In this document: piece by piece, positions 7,552-15,769 of the stretch | Position numbering within the stretch: position 1 is the stretch's first letter | How the letters are laid out: each line of letters opens with the position of its first letter | Origin: Tahibacter aquaticus | GTDB lineage: Bacteria; Pseudomonadota; Gammaproteobacteria; Xanthomonadales; Rhodanobacteraceae | Direction of reading: 5' to 3' | Assembly: GCF_004363655.1 (NCBI RefSeq) | Contig: NZ_SNZH01000001.1 | Span: 178,569-242,568, forward strand | DNA: 64,000 nt | Notes under the pieces: model-generated | Databases searched by the model: none | Told to the model about the DNA's origin: nothing | What the model saw: only the letters and a program-made list of their open reading frames with translations | Position numbers and translations under genes: made by a program

Positions 7552-9411
7552 TCAGACCGAAAGGCTCTTGACGCGGCGATTGCCGAAGACCAGACCGACC
7601 AGGACATGGGTGACCATGACCGAGGTGAACATCGAGGTGACGATGCCGATGGCCAGGGTGATGGCAAAGCCCTTGATGGCGCCCGAACCGAAGGCCATGA
7701 GGCCGAAGGCAGCGATCAGGTGGGTGACGTTGGCATCGAGAATGGTGGCCCAGGCGCGGTCGTAGCCGCGGCTGATCGCCGCCATCGGGGTCGAGCCGTT
7801 GCGCAGTTCCTCGCGGATGCGTTCGCAGATCAGCACGTTCGCGTCGATCGCCATGCCCAGTGTCAGCACGATGCCGGCAATGCCGGGCAAGGTGAGCGTG
7901 GCGCCGAAGATGGACAGGATGGCAACCAGCAGCACCAGGTTGAGCAGCAGGCCAACGTCGGCAATCAGGCCGAACAGCTTGTAGTACAGCCCGACGAACA
8001 GCACCACCAGGATCACGGCGAGAATCACCGCCCAGACGCCCTTGCCGATGTTGTCGGCACCGAGGCTGGGGCCGATCACGCGCTCCTCGACGATCTGCAT
8101 CGGCGCAGCGAGCGAACCGGCGCTGAGCAGCATGGCCAGCTGCGAGGCTTCCTTCATGCTGCCCAGGCCCGTGGTCTGGAACTGCGGGCCGAACACGCCC
8201 TGGATGTTCGCCACGCTGATGACCTCTTCCTTCACCCGCGACGAGCGCACTTCCTTGCCGTCGACGATCTTCAGCTCGGGAATGTGCTCGGTATAGAGCA
8301 CGGCCATCGGCTTGCCGACGCTCTGTATGGTGAAGTCCAGCATGCGCTGGCCACCCTTGGGATTGAGCTTCATCGATACGGCCGGCGTGCCGCTCTGTTG
8401 ATCAGGGATCGCCGCTGCGCTGACCAGGTCGTCGCCCTGCACGATGATCTTCTTCTTGATCAGTACCGGGGCATTGGTGTCGCGCCACAGCACGATGCGT
8501 GAATCGGGCGGGATGTTGCCGCTGCTGACGGCCACGTTCGGGTCGATGCTCTGGTCTACCGCATGCCATTCCAGCGAAGCGGTGGCGCCGAGCAGGATCT
8601 TGGCTTGTGCCGTGTCCTGCACGCCGGGCAGTTCGACCACGATGCGCGAGGTGCCCTGCTGGGTGATCACCGGCTCGCCCAGCGCGCTGATGCGGCTGCG
8701 CAGGGTGGCGACGTTCTGACGGATCGTTTCGGTCGCGATTTCGCGCAACTTGGTCTCGCTGATACGCACGCCGAGGGCAAACGCTTCGCCGGTAGCGGCG
8801 GCGTTGCTGACCAGCAGTTCCGGCAGCAGACGGCGGATTTCCGCAGCGAGCTGGTCACGATTGTCTGCCGAGCGGGTAATCACGCTCAGGCCGCCCTGGG
8901 CGCTGCGGCTGGCATTGATGCCCGGAATCTTCTTGTCCTTGGCAATCGCGCGGATTTCCTCGACGTACTGGATTTCCTTCGCTTCCAGCACGGCCTTCTG
9001 GTCGACTTCCATGAGGAAGTGCACGCCGCCCTGCAGGTCCAGGCCCAGCGGCATCGACTTGGCATAGATGACGTTCAGCCAATGCGGCACGGTCGAGGCC
9101 AGGTTCAGGGCGACGGTGTACTTGTCGCCGAGCCCATCACGCAGGGCGTCGGCGGCAAGGGTCTGCTGCTCGCCGCTGCTGAGGCGGATCAGCAGGCGCT
9201 CGCCCTCGATCTCGATGGACTTGAACGCGATTTTCTGCGTTTCCAGGAGGCCCTGGGTCTTTTCCTTCAGTGCGGTGTCGATGACGACGCCACGGCCTGG
9301 CGAAACCTGCACCGCCGGTTCCTTGGGGTAGATGTTCGGCAGCGCATACAACACGCCAAGGATCAGTGCCACCACGACCAGCACGTACTTCCAGCGGGGA
9401 AACTCGTTCAT
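7552..9411 (-). CDS. secD: Protein translocase subunit SecD
   Basis: This 619-residue protein is the larger half of the SecDF motor. It has one N-terminal membrane helix (about 8-28), a large periplasmic region including GLDLQGGVHFLMEVD and the P1 head, and a C-terminal block of five helices with LPGIAGIVLTLGMAIDANVLI and the AFGLMAFGSGAIKGFAITL segment. These contain the conserved membrane acidic and arginine residues used for proton coupling. The length matches E. coli SecD (615). It lies in the order yajC-secD-secF, 90 bp after yajC. The tgt and queA genes that often precede yajC are absent here; the upstream neighbour is the divergent rsxC. Confidence 0.96.
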   Translation of the reverse strand: MNEFPRWKYVLVVVALILGVLYALPNIYPKEPAVQVSPGRGVVIDTALKEKTQGLLETQKIAFKSIEIEGERLLIRLSSGEQQTLAADALRDGLGDKYTVALNLASTVPHWLNVIYAKSMPLGLDLQGGVHFLMEVDQKAVLEAKEIQYVEEIRAIAKDKKIPGINASRSAQGGLSVITRSADNRDQLAAEIRRLLPELLVSNAAATGEAFALGVRISETKLREIATETIRQNVATLRSRISALGEPVITQQGTSRIVVELPGVQDTAQAKILLGATASLEWHAVDQSIDPNVAVSSGNIPPDSRIVLWRDTNAPVLIKKKIIVQGDDLVSAAAIPDQQSGTPAVSMKLNPKGGQRMLDFTIQSVGKPMAVLYTEHIPELKIVDGKEVRSSRVKEEVISVANIQGVFGPQFQTTGLGSMKEASQLAMLLSAGSLAAPMQIVEERVIGPSLGADNIGKGVWAVILAVILVVLFVGLYYKLFGLIADVGLLLNLVLLVAILSIFGATLTLPGIAGIVLTLGMAIDANVLICERIREELRNGSTPMAAISRGYDRAWATILDANVTHLIAAFGLMAFGSGAIKGFAITLAIGIVTSMFTSVMVTHVLVGLVFGNRRVKSLSV

Positions 9412-9501
9412 ACCTTGAATCCCAGGTTGATCCGGCGCGCATCGGCGATGTCGCGCACGCTAGGTACCGCTACAAATAAAAAGAGGATGTTGCGAAGTGG
9501 A

Positions 9502-9834
9502 TCAGGCCGACTTCAGCGTGCCCTTGGGCAGCACGGCGGTAATAGCCTGTTTCTGCAGCTTGACCACGACATTCGGCGCCACTTCGACGCTGGTATAGGT
9601 TTCGCTGATCTCGACAATGGTGCCGAGCATGCCGGTGGTGGTGGCGACTTCGTCGCCCTTGGCCAGTGCCGCCAGCATGGTGCGCTGTTCCTTGGCACGC
9701 TTCATCTGCGGCCGGATCAGCATGAAATAGAAGAACGCGATCATCACGCCCATCATGACGAGGGTGCTGATGCCGCCGCCCGCCGCCGGGGCACCCGCGG
9801 CCTGCGCGTGCGCAGAGGAAATCAGAAAGTCCAT
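9502..9834 (-). CDS. yajC: Preprotein translocase subunit YajC
   Basis: This 110-residue small membrane protein is associated with SecDF and SecYEG. A single transmembrane helix (STLVMMGVMIAFFYFMLI, about 23-40) is followed by the conserved RPQMKRAKE and LAKGDEVATTTGMLG motifs. The N-terminal SSAHAQAAGAP stretch is typical for proteobacterial YajC. The ATG at 9834 was chosen because family homology starts there; the open frame runs to 10179 but is a shadow of rsxC. First gene of the operon, with a 156-bp divergent promoter region shared with rsxC. Confidence 0.95.
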   Translation of the reverse strand: MDFLISSAHAQAAGAPAAGGGISTLVMMGVMIAFFYFMLIRPQMKRAKEQRTMLAALAKGDEVATTTGMLGTIVEISETYTSVEVAPNVVVKLQKQAITAVLPKGTLKSA

Positions 9835-9990
9835 GGTTTTTTCTCGCTGGTGGAAGACCTGGGGCGCACAACGCCCAGGCTGGCAAAGTCGCGCAGTATG
9901 CCATGCAGTCTGCACCTGCGCACCGCGAAAAGGCGTGGTGGCAGGCGCGGCCGGATTCAAGCCCGCGCCCAGGCCGCCTACAATCGGCCC

Positions 9991-11589
9991 ATGTCCCTGC
10001 TTCGAATTCCCGGCGGCCTGGTGCTGGCCGTGCCCGCGGCTGCAGCCCCCAGCGACGCCGTACGCCACTGTCCGCTGCCGGCCCGGCTGTACCTGCCGCT
10101 GGTGCAGGAGCGTGGCCAGGCGCTGCATTGCCGGGTCCAGGTCGGCCAGACCGTGCGCCGCGGCGAGCCGCTGGCCCACGACGGCGATACCGAGGCAACC
10201 GTAGTGCCGGCACCAACCTCAGGCCGGATCGTCGCAATCGAACCGCTGACGCTGGCGCATGCCTCGGCGCTGGAGGTGCCGACCCTGGTTTTGCAGGCCG
10301 ACGGCCGCGACGAGACCGCGCTGCTGCCGCCCCTGCCGGACTGGGCACAGCGTCCGCCGCAGGAATTGCGCCGGCGCCTGGCCCAGGCCGGCGTCGTCGG
10401 CCTGGGGGGCGCGGCCTATCCGGCCGCAGCCAAGCTCGGCCGGGCGGTTTCCCTGCTGGTGCTCAACGGCGCCGAGTGCGAGCCGTATATCGCCTGCGAC
10501 GAGACGCTGATGCGCAGCCGCGCCGCCGAAGTCGTCGCCGGTGCGGCCATCCTCGGTCACATCGTTGCCGCCGAGGACGTAGTCATTGCGCTGGAAGAGC
10601 GCATGACCGAGGCCGCGGCGGCATTGCAGGCCGTGCTGGCCGGGCAGACGCAGATTCGTCTGCAGCGCGTGCCCACGGTCTATCCCCAGGGCGGAGAGCG
10701 CCAGCTCGTACAGACCTTGTGCGCCCGGGAAGTGCCCAGCGGCGCCTATCCGGCCGACATCGGCGTACTGGTGCACAACGTCGCGACCGCGGCGGCAGCC
10801 TGGCGCGCGGTGGTGCTGGGCGAGGCATTGACCAGCCGCCTGGTCAGCGTCGGCGGCCGCGGCGTACGCCAGCCCGGCGTGTTCGAGGTACGCACGGGTA
10901 CGCTGATCGAACACCTGATCGACAGCAGCGGCGGCTATACCGAACAGGCAGCGCGCCTGGTCCTGGGCGGGCCGCTGATGGGCCTGGCACTGCCGCATGA
11001 CCGTATTGCCCTGGGCCGCGGCGCCAATTCGGTACTGGTACTGGGCGCCGACGACGTACGTGCGCAGGCTGCCCAGACCGAATGCATACGCTGCGGCGAA
11101 TGCGCCCGCGCCTGTCCGGTACAACTGCAGCCGCAGGAACTCTGGCGCCTGCTGCGCCAGGGCGAAACCGGCCAGGCCGCGGCCCTGGGACTGCGCGACT
11201 GCATCGAATGCGGCTGCTGCGCCTTTGTCTGCCCGGCGCAGATCGGCCTGGTCGACGAATACCGCGCCGCCAAGTCGGCACTGGCCATAGCCGCCGAACA
11301 GCGCCGCCGCGCCGACCATGCGCGCCAGCGCCACGACGCGCGCAACCAGCGGCTGGCGCGGGAACAGGCGGCAAAAGTCGCCCGCGTTGCATCGCGGCGC
11401 GAGGAGATCGCGCAGGCGCAGACCGCCACGGCAAACGCCGCCACAGCGCCCGAACCGGCCCCGGCCGAAACCGCAGAAGCCGCGCCGCGCAGCATGGATA
11501 AATCCGCCGTCCTTGCCGCGATCGCGCGCGGCAAGGCCAAGCGTGCCGCCGCACCGCCGCCGGCCCCGCCGCCGGAAACCGAATCATGA
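9991..11589 (+). CDS. rsxC: Electron transport complex subunit RsxC/RnfC
   Basis: This 532-residue cytoplasmic subunit of the Rsx/Rnf membrane redox complex takes electrons from NADH or ferredoxin through FMN and Fe-S centres. It has the RnfC barrel-sandwich N-terminus, the NADH/FMN-binding region (GVVGLGGAAYPAAAKL, LLVLNGAECEPYIACDE), and two [4Fe-4S] motifs: C365/C368/C371/C375 and C404/C407/C410/C414. A charged Ala/Arg/Gln-rich tail of about 100 residues follows; it is much shorter than in E. coli RsxC. It starts the block rsxC-D-G-E-nth with 4-bp or longer overlaps between genes. The rsxA and rsxB genes that normally precede it are not here. Confidence 0.93.
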   Translation: MSLLRIPGGLVLAVPAAAAPSDAVRHCPLPARLYLPLVQERGQALHCRVQVGQTVRRGEPLAHDGDTEATVVPAPTSGRIVAIEPLTLAHASALEVPTLVLQADGRDETALLPPLPDWAQRPPQELRRRLAQAGVVGLGGAAYPAAAKLGRAVSLLVLNGAECEPYIACDETLMRSRAAEVVAGAAILGHIVAAEDVVIALEERMTEAAAALQAVLAGQTQIRLQRVPTVYPQGGERQLVQTLCAREVPSGAYPADIGVLVHNVATAAAAWRAVVLGEALTSRLVSVGGRGVRQPGVFEVRTGTLIEHLIDSSGGYTEQAARLVLGGPLMGLALPHDRIALGRGANSVLVLGADDVRAQAAQTECIRCGECARACPVQLQPQELWRLLRQGETGQAAALGLRDCIECGCCAFVCPAQIGLVDEYRAAKSALAIAAEQRRRADHARQRHDARNQRLAREQAAKVARVASRREEIAQAQTATANAATAPEPAPAETAEAAPRSMDKSAVLAAIARGKAKRAAAPPPAPPPETES

Positions 11590-12602
11590 AGACCTTCGCC
11601 ACGGCAGCTGCGCCGCACCTGCCGCCGCGCAGCAGCGTGCGCCAGGTCATGGCGGAGGTGCTGCTGGCCCTGTTGCCGGCGATTGCCGTGCAGGCCTGGC
11701 TGTTCGGCCCGGGCCTGCTGGTGCAGATTGCCCTGGGCCTGCTGCTGGCGGCTGCGATCGAGTCGACCGCACTGCACCTGCGCGGCCAGCAGCCGCAGGC
11801 CGGGCTGGCCGATCTGTCGGCCGCGCTGACCGCAGTACTTTTTGCCTTGTGCATTCCGCCCATTTGCCCCTGGTGGATAAGTGCCATAGGCCTGCTGTTC
11901 GGCCTGGGCCTGGTCAAGCATGCCTACGGCGGCCTGGGCCTGAACCTGTTCAACCCGGCCATGGCTGCCTATGCCCTGGTGCTGCTGCTCTATCCGCGCC
12001 AGCTGTCGCTGTGGACCGCGCCGCTGGCCGACCTGGACCTGGGCCAGTCGCTGCAGGCGATCTTCCTCGGCCAGCTGCCCGCCAGCTGGGACACCCTGGC
12101 CTCGGCCACACCGCTGTCCAGCCTGCGCCAGCTGGCCGGCGAAGCCTGGCGCATGCCGCAGATCCGCGAACTGCCGCTGTTCGGCCACTACGGCGCCGCC
12201 GGCTGGGAATGGATAGCCCTGGCCTATGCAGCCGGCGGCTGCTATCTGGTCTGGCGCCGCATCGTCGCCTGGCAGGTACCGGCCGGCGTGATCGGCGCAA
12301 CGCTGCTGCTCGGCGGTCTGGCCTGGCTGATCGATGCGGAGCGGCATCCGGCACCACTGCAGCATCTTGCCGGTGGCGGGCTGATGCTCGCCGCCTGGTT
12401 CGTCGCCGCCGACCCCGTCACCGGCTGCACCTCGCCACGGGGGCGCCTGCTGTTCGGTATCGGCGTCGCTGTACTCAGCCTGGCGATACGGCGCTGGGGC
12501 AGCCATCCCGACGGTGTCGCCTTCGCCGTGCTGCTGATGAATGCAGCGGCCCCGCTGATCGATCGCTTTACCCGGCCGCGCGTGCATGGCCATGCACGCT
12601 GA
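11586..12602 (+). CDS. rsxD: Electron transport complex subunit RsxD/RnfD
   Basis: This 338-residue multi-pass membrane protein is homologous to NqrB. Hydrophobic helices cover most of the chain. Conserved signatures are KHAYGGLGLNLFNPAMAAYA (111-130) and ASATPL with T175 in the position of the threonine that carries covalent FMN in RnfD/NqrB, plus AADPVTGCTSPRGRLLFG near the C-terminus. The ATG overlaps the rsxC stop by 4 bp (ATGA), indicating translational coupling. Confidence 0.92.
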   Translation: MKTFATAAAPHLPPRSSVRQVMAEVLLALLPAIAVQAWLFGPGLLVQIALGLLLAAAIESTALHLRGQQPQAGLADLSAALTAVLFALCIPPICPWWISAIGLLFGLGLVKHAYGGLGLNLFNPAMAAYALVLLLYPRQLSLWTAPLADLDLGQSLQAIFLGQLPASWDTLASATPLSSLRQLAGEAWRMPQIRELPLFGHYGAAGWEWIALAYAAGGCYLVWRRIVAWQVPAGVIGATLLLGGLAWLIDAERHPAPLQHLAGGGLMLAAWFVAADPVTGCTSPRGRLLFGIGVAVLSLAIRRWGSHPDGVAFAVLLMNAAAPLIDRFTRPRVHGHAR

Positions 12603-13209
12603 GCAGCGCAGCCGTCGCGCCGCGCTGCTGGCAACGGCCGCGCTCTGCCTCGCCGTGCTGGCCGGCGTGGCGCTGCTGACGCATGCGCGTATCCAGCACG
12701 GCGCCCGCGCGGCCGAACTGGCGCAGCTGGCCGGCGTTCTGCCGCCGCGCTATTACGACAACGACCCGCTCGGCGACCGTATCCAGCTCCGCGACAGCGA
12801 GGCCCTGGGCAGTACCGAAGCATTGCCGGTGCTGCGGGCACGGCGCCAGGGCCAGCCCTCGGCGCTGGTGGTCGACGCCGTGGCGGAAGCGGGCTATGGC
12901 GGCCCTATCCGCCTGCGCATCGGCATAGATCGCGACGGCCGCCTGATCGGAGTGCGCGTGATCGAGCACAGCGAAACCCGCGGCTGGGGCGATGCCTATG
13001 CGGCCGAAGACTGGCTGCGACAGCTGCAGGGCCGCTCGCTGGGCAATCCCGCCATGCGTGCCTGGGCGCCGCGGCGCGACGGCGGCGACTTCGACCAGAT
13101 CGCCTCGGCCACGGTGACTCCGCGCGCAATCCTTGCGCGCGTCCGGCGCGTACTGGCCGCCTATGCGCAACAGGGCGATGCGTGGTTTGCGGCAGACGCA
13201 CAGCCATGA
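12586..13209 (+). CDS. rsxG: Electron transport complex subunit RsxG/RnfG
   Basis: This 207-residue protein has one N-terminal membrane helix (about 12-31) and a periplasmic FMN-binding domain. The flavinylation motif is present as S174-A-T-V-T178 followed by PRA, where T176 is the predicted FMN phosphothreonine; the usual Gly before Ala is Ser here. HSETRGWGD (128-136) matches the conserved HxETPGLG-type loop. It overlaps rsxD by 17 bp. An alternative start two codons downstream (12592) is possible. The covalent flavin normally requires the ApbE transferase, which is not in this window. Confidence 0.9.
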   Translation: MAMHAEQRSRRAALLATAALCLAVLAGVALLTHARIQHGARAAELAQLAGVLPPRYYDNDPLGDRIQLRDSEALGSTEALPVLRARRQGQPSALVVDAVAEAGYGGPIRLRIGIDRDGRLIGVRVIEHSETRGWGDAYAAEDWLRQLQGRSLGNPAMRAWAPRRDGGDFDQIASATVTPRAILARVRRVLAAYAQQGDAWFAADAQP

Positions 13210-13805
13210 CGCCGATACCCCCACGCCATGACGGCGAAACCGCCAGCGCCCTGCGCCAGTCGTTGCTGGCCGCACTGCTTGGAATGGCGCCGCTGCTGCT
13301 TGCCGCCGACAGTGTCAGCCACGGACAGAATCTGTCGCTGCTGATTGGCCTGGTACTGGGCGGCTGCCTGGCCTTGCAGCGGCTGGTGCCGCCGGCCGCC
13401 CGCCAGCATCCGGCAGCGCTGGCCCTGATCGCAGCCACCGCAGTCGCCTGTGCCGGCTGGTGCTGGGCCGCGCTGGCGCCGGCCAGCTGGCCGGCGCTGG
13501 CCGTGCTGGCACCGCTGGCCGTGGCCAATGCCGCATGGTGGCAGGGCGCAACGCCCCAGCCGCTGGCACGCCAGTTGCTTATCCTGACCGTGCTGTGCGG
13601 CGCCCCCGTATTCGTTGGCCTGGGCCGGCAGATCGCGGCATTGTTTGCGGGGTTGGCTGTGCTATCCGGTGGGGAACTGCCGACAGATGCGGCAACAGCG
13701 CCGCCGGCGCTGCTGTTTATCGGTGCCGCCTGCCTGCTCGCGCTGCTGAAATCCGTACTCCAAGAACCGACTGCCGCCGCACGCCCCGGACCCGAAGACG
13801 CATGA
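13206..13805 (+). CDS. rsxE: RsxE/RnfE-like membrane subunit lacking the conserved cysteines
   Basis: This 199-residue, very hydrophobic protein has about six membrane helices. Position in the operon and the stretches LLGMAPLLLAADSV and LAPLAVANAAWW align with E. coli RsxE around LLGLCPLLA and PLIVTNC. Both cysteines of those blocks, known in the RnfA/RnfE family to ligate a [2Fe-2S] cluster inside the membrane, are replaced (Met-Ala and Ala). It is also shorter than typical RsxE (about 230). Start ATG overlaps the rsxG stop (ATGA). Family identity rests on context plus weak similarity, so confidence is moderate. Confidence 0.75.
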   Translation: MTPIPPRHDGETASALRQSLLAALLGMAPLLLAADSVSHGQNLSLLIGLVLGGCLALQRLVPPAARQHPAALALIAATAVACAGWCWAALAPASWPALAVLAPLAVANAAWWQGATPQPLARQLLILTVLCGAPVFVGLGRQIAALFAGLAVLSGGELPTDAATAPPALLFIGAACLLALLKSVLQEPTAAARPGPEDA

Positions 13806-14449
13806 ACAATACCCAGCGCGTCGAAATCTACCGCCGCCTGCGCGAAATCAACCCGCATCCGAAAACCGAACTCGAATATTCCACGCCATTCGAACTGCTG
13901 GTCGCAGTGACCCTGTCGGCCCAGGCCACCGACGTCGGCGTGAACAAGGCCACGCGGCGGCTGTTTCCCGTGGCCAATACGCCGCAGGCCATACTCGATC
14001 TCGGCGAAGAGAGCCTGAAGAAATACATTTCCACCATTGGACTTTTCAACGCAAAGGCAAAGAACATCATCGCCACCTGCCGCCTGCTGCTGGAACACTA
14101 CGGCGGCGAAGTTCCGCAGACGCGCGAAGCCCTGGAGTCGCTGCCCGGCGTAGGACGGAAAACCGCCAACGTCGTGCTGAATACGGCGTTCGGACAGCCC
14201 ACCATTGCAGTCGACACACATATTTACCGCGTTGCAAACCGTACGGGACTCGCCAAGGGCAGCACGGTGCGCGCGGTCGAAGATAAACTGGAAAAAACCA
14301 CGCCCGCGGAATTCAAACAGGACGCACACCACTGGCTGATTTTGCACGGCCGCTACGTGTGCAAAGCCAGAAAACCGGACTGTCCCGTATGTGTAATTCG
14401 CGACTTGTGTGAGTACAAAGACAAGACCGCCGCGACCAAAACGGCATAA
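13802..14449 (+). CDS. nth: Endonuclease III (DNA glycosylase/AP lyase)
   Basis: This 215-residue enzyme excises oxidised pyrimidines and cleaves the abasic site. The helix-hairpin-helix LPGVGRKTANVVL contains catalytic K120, and D138 lies in VDTHIYR. The C-terminal [4Fe-4S] ligands C187-x6-C194-x2-C197-x5-C203 are intact. Length equals the family norm. The ATG at 13802 overlaps the rsxE stop codon, and linkage of nth to rsx genes is conserved in gammaproteobacteria. Confidence 0.97.
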   Translation: MNNTQRVEIYRRLREINPHPKTELEYSTPFELLVAVTLSAQATDVGVNKATRRLFPVANTPQAILDLGEESLKKYISTIGLFNAKAKNIIATCRLLLEHYGGEVPQTREALESLPGVGRKTANVVLNTAFGQPTIAVDTHIYRVANRTGLAKGSTVRAVEDKLEKTTPAEFKQDAHHWLILHGRYVCKARKPDCPVCVIRDLCEYKDKTAATKTA

Positions 14450-14527
14450 GCACAGTACCGTATGCAACTTCGGATGCCCGGGGCGACGGTGCTGCAATCG
14501 CAACACCGATTACCGACAGGATGTTTC

Positions 14528-15709
14528 ATGAAGTCTCGATACCGTTTTACCGCCACCCACCGACTGCCCTTGCTGGCACTGACCGCCGCCGTTGCCGCCG
14601 GCATTGGCGCACCGGCCCAGGCCTATGAACTGCTGGGCGATTGGCCGACCAAGTTCAAAACCGCATCCGGCACCGAATATGGTGTGCGCGGCACCATCCA
14701 GTACGACATCAACCATTTTTCCGACGACAGCCTGCCCAACGGCAATGCGCGTTTCGACGACCTGGAAACCTGGCGGCGCAAGGAGGTCTACCTCTATGCG
14801 CGCCGCACCGGCCAATGGGAACTGGCCGCCGGTTACGATTTCCAGGCGCATGTCTGGGTCGACGCCTATTTCAAGCTGATCAACAAGACCGCCGGCGATT
14901 TCCGCCTCGGCCAGATCAAGACGCCGGTCGGTTTCGAAGAGGGCGCGATCGGTTCCGGCTCCACCACGTTCCTGGAACGCTCGCTGCCGGTACAGGCAGT
15001 CAACCAGGGCCGCCGCATCGGCCTGGACTGGACCTACGAAAACGTCCCCGGCTGGCTGCTCAATGCGGCCGTCTTCAACGGCGGCGACCTGAACGGCGAC
15101 AACGACGGCACCACCTGGGCCGCGCGTGCCGTCTACAACCCGGTCAAGACCGACACCTCGGTGGTACATATCGGCTTTGCCGGTTCCATCGAAGAGCGCG
15201 ACGACGAAATCGCGCGCATCCGCGCCCGGCCCGAGGCCAACCTCACCACCATCCGCCTGATCGACACCGGCAACCTGAGCGGTGCCGACCAGATCAAGCG
15301 CGTCGGCATCGAAGGTGCCTGGTCGGAGGGTCCGTTCTCGCTGCAGGGCGAGTTCCTCACCATCGACGCCAGCCGCCGTACCGCCCGCGACTACACCGCC
15401 GAAGGCGCCTACCTCTACGCCAGCTGGATACTCACTGGCGAAACCCGTCCCTACAAAAGCGGCGCATTCGCCAACGTCAAACCCAAGAACGACTACGGCG
15501 CCGTCGAACTGGGCCTGCGCTATTCCACGCTCGACCTCAACGACGGCATCATCTACGGCGGCAAGCAGCACGACTGGACGCTCGGCGTGAACTGGTACCT
15601 GGGGCAGCATTTCAAACTCCAGGCCAACTACATCCGCGCCTTCAGCGACAAAGGCAACCTGGCCCTCGACCCGAAGATCACCGAAGTTCGCGCACAGGTA
15701 CACTTCTAA
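14528..15709 (+). CDS. OprO/OprP-type phosphate-selective outer-membrane porin
   Basis: This 393-residue outer-membrane beta-barrel protein has a signal peptide (residues 1 to about 31, ending APAQA) followed by ELLGDWPTKFKTASGTEYGVRG and many amphipathic strands. LGQIKTPVGFEEG and FLERSLPVQAVNQGRRIG are typical of the OprO/OprP family, and the chain ends in the aromatic VHF expected for barrel assembly by the Bam complex. The true start is ATG 14528 with AGGAT upstream; an earlier in-frame start is disfavoured by the signal peptide. A strong terminator follows. Phosphate regulation is plausible, but no pho box was identified. Confidence 0.87.
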   Translation: MKSRYRFTATHRLPLLALTAAVAAGIGAPAQAYELLGDWPTKFKTASGTEYGVRGTIQYDINHFSDDSLPNGNARFDDLETWRRKEVYLYARRTGQWELAAGYDFQAHVWVDAYFKLINKTAGDFRLGQIKTPVGFEEGAIGSGSTTFLERSLPVQAVNQGRRIGLDWTYENVPGWLLNAAVFNGGDLNGDNDGTTWAARAVYNPVKTDTSVVHIGFAGSIEERDDEIARIRARPEANLTTIRLIDTGNLSGADQIKRVGIEGAWSEGPFSLQGEFLTIDASRRTARDYTAEGAYLYASWILTGETRPYKSGAFANVKPKNDYGAVELGLRYSTLDLNDGIIYGGKQHDWTLGVNWYLGQHFKLQANYIRAFSDKGNLALDPKITEVRAQVHF

Positions 15710-15728
15710 ACCACGCATCATTGTTCAG

Positions 15729-15766
15729 AACGAAGCCCGTCGATTCATGGCGGGCTTCGTTCTTTT
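15729..15766 (+). terminator. Intrinsic terminator of the porin gene
   Basis: AACGAAGCCCG (15729-15739) pairs with CGGGCTTCGTT (15751-15761), leaving an 11-base loop, and is followed by a T run. It starts 20 bp after the porin stop codon. Confidence 0.88.
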
Positions 15767-15769
15767 TGG

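Noticed and set aside
6352-8502. Long plus-strand frame opposite secD/secF
   Set aside because: It is antisense to well-supported sec genes and has a His/Asp/Gly/Gln-rich translation without family similarity.
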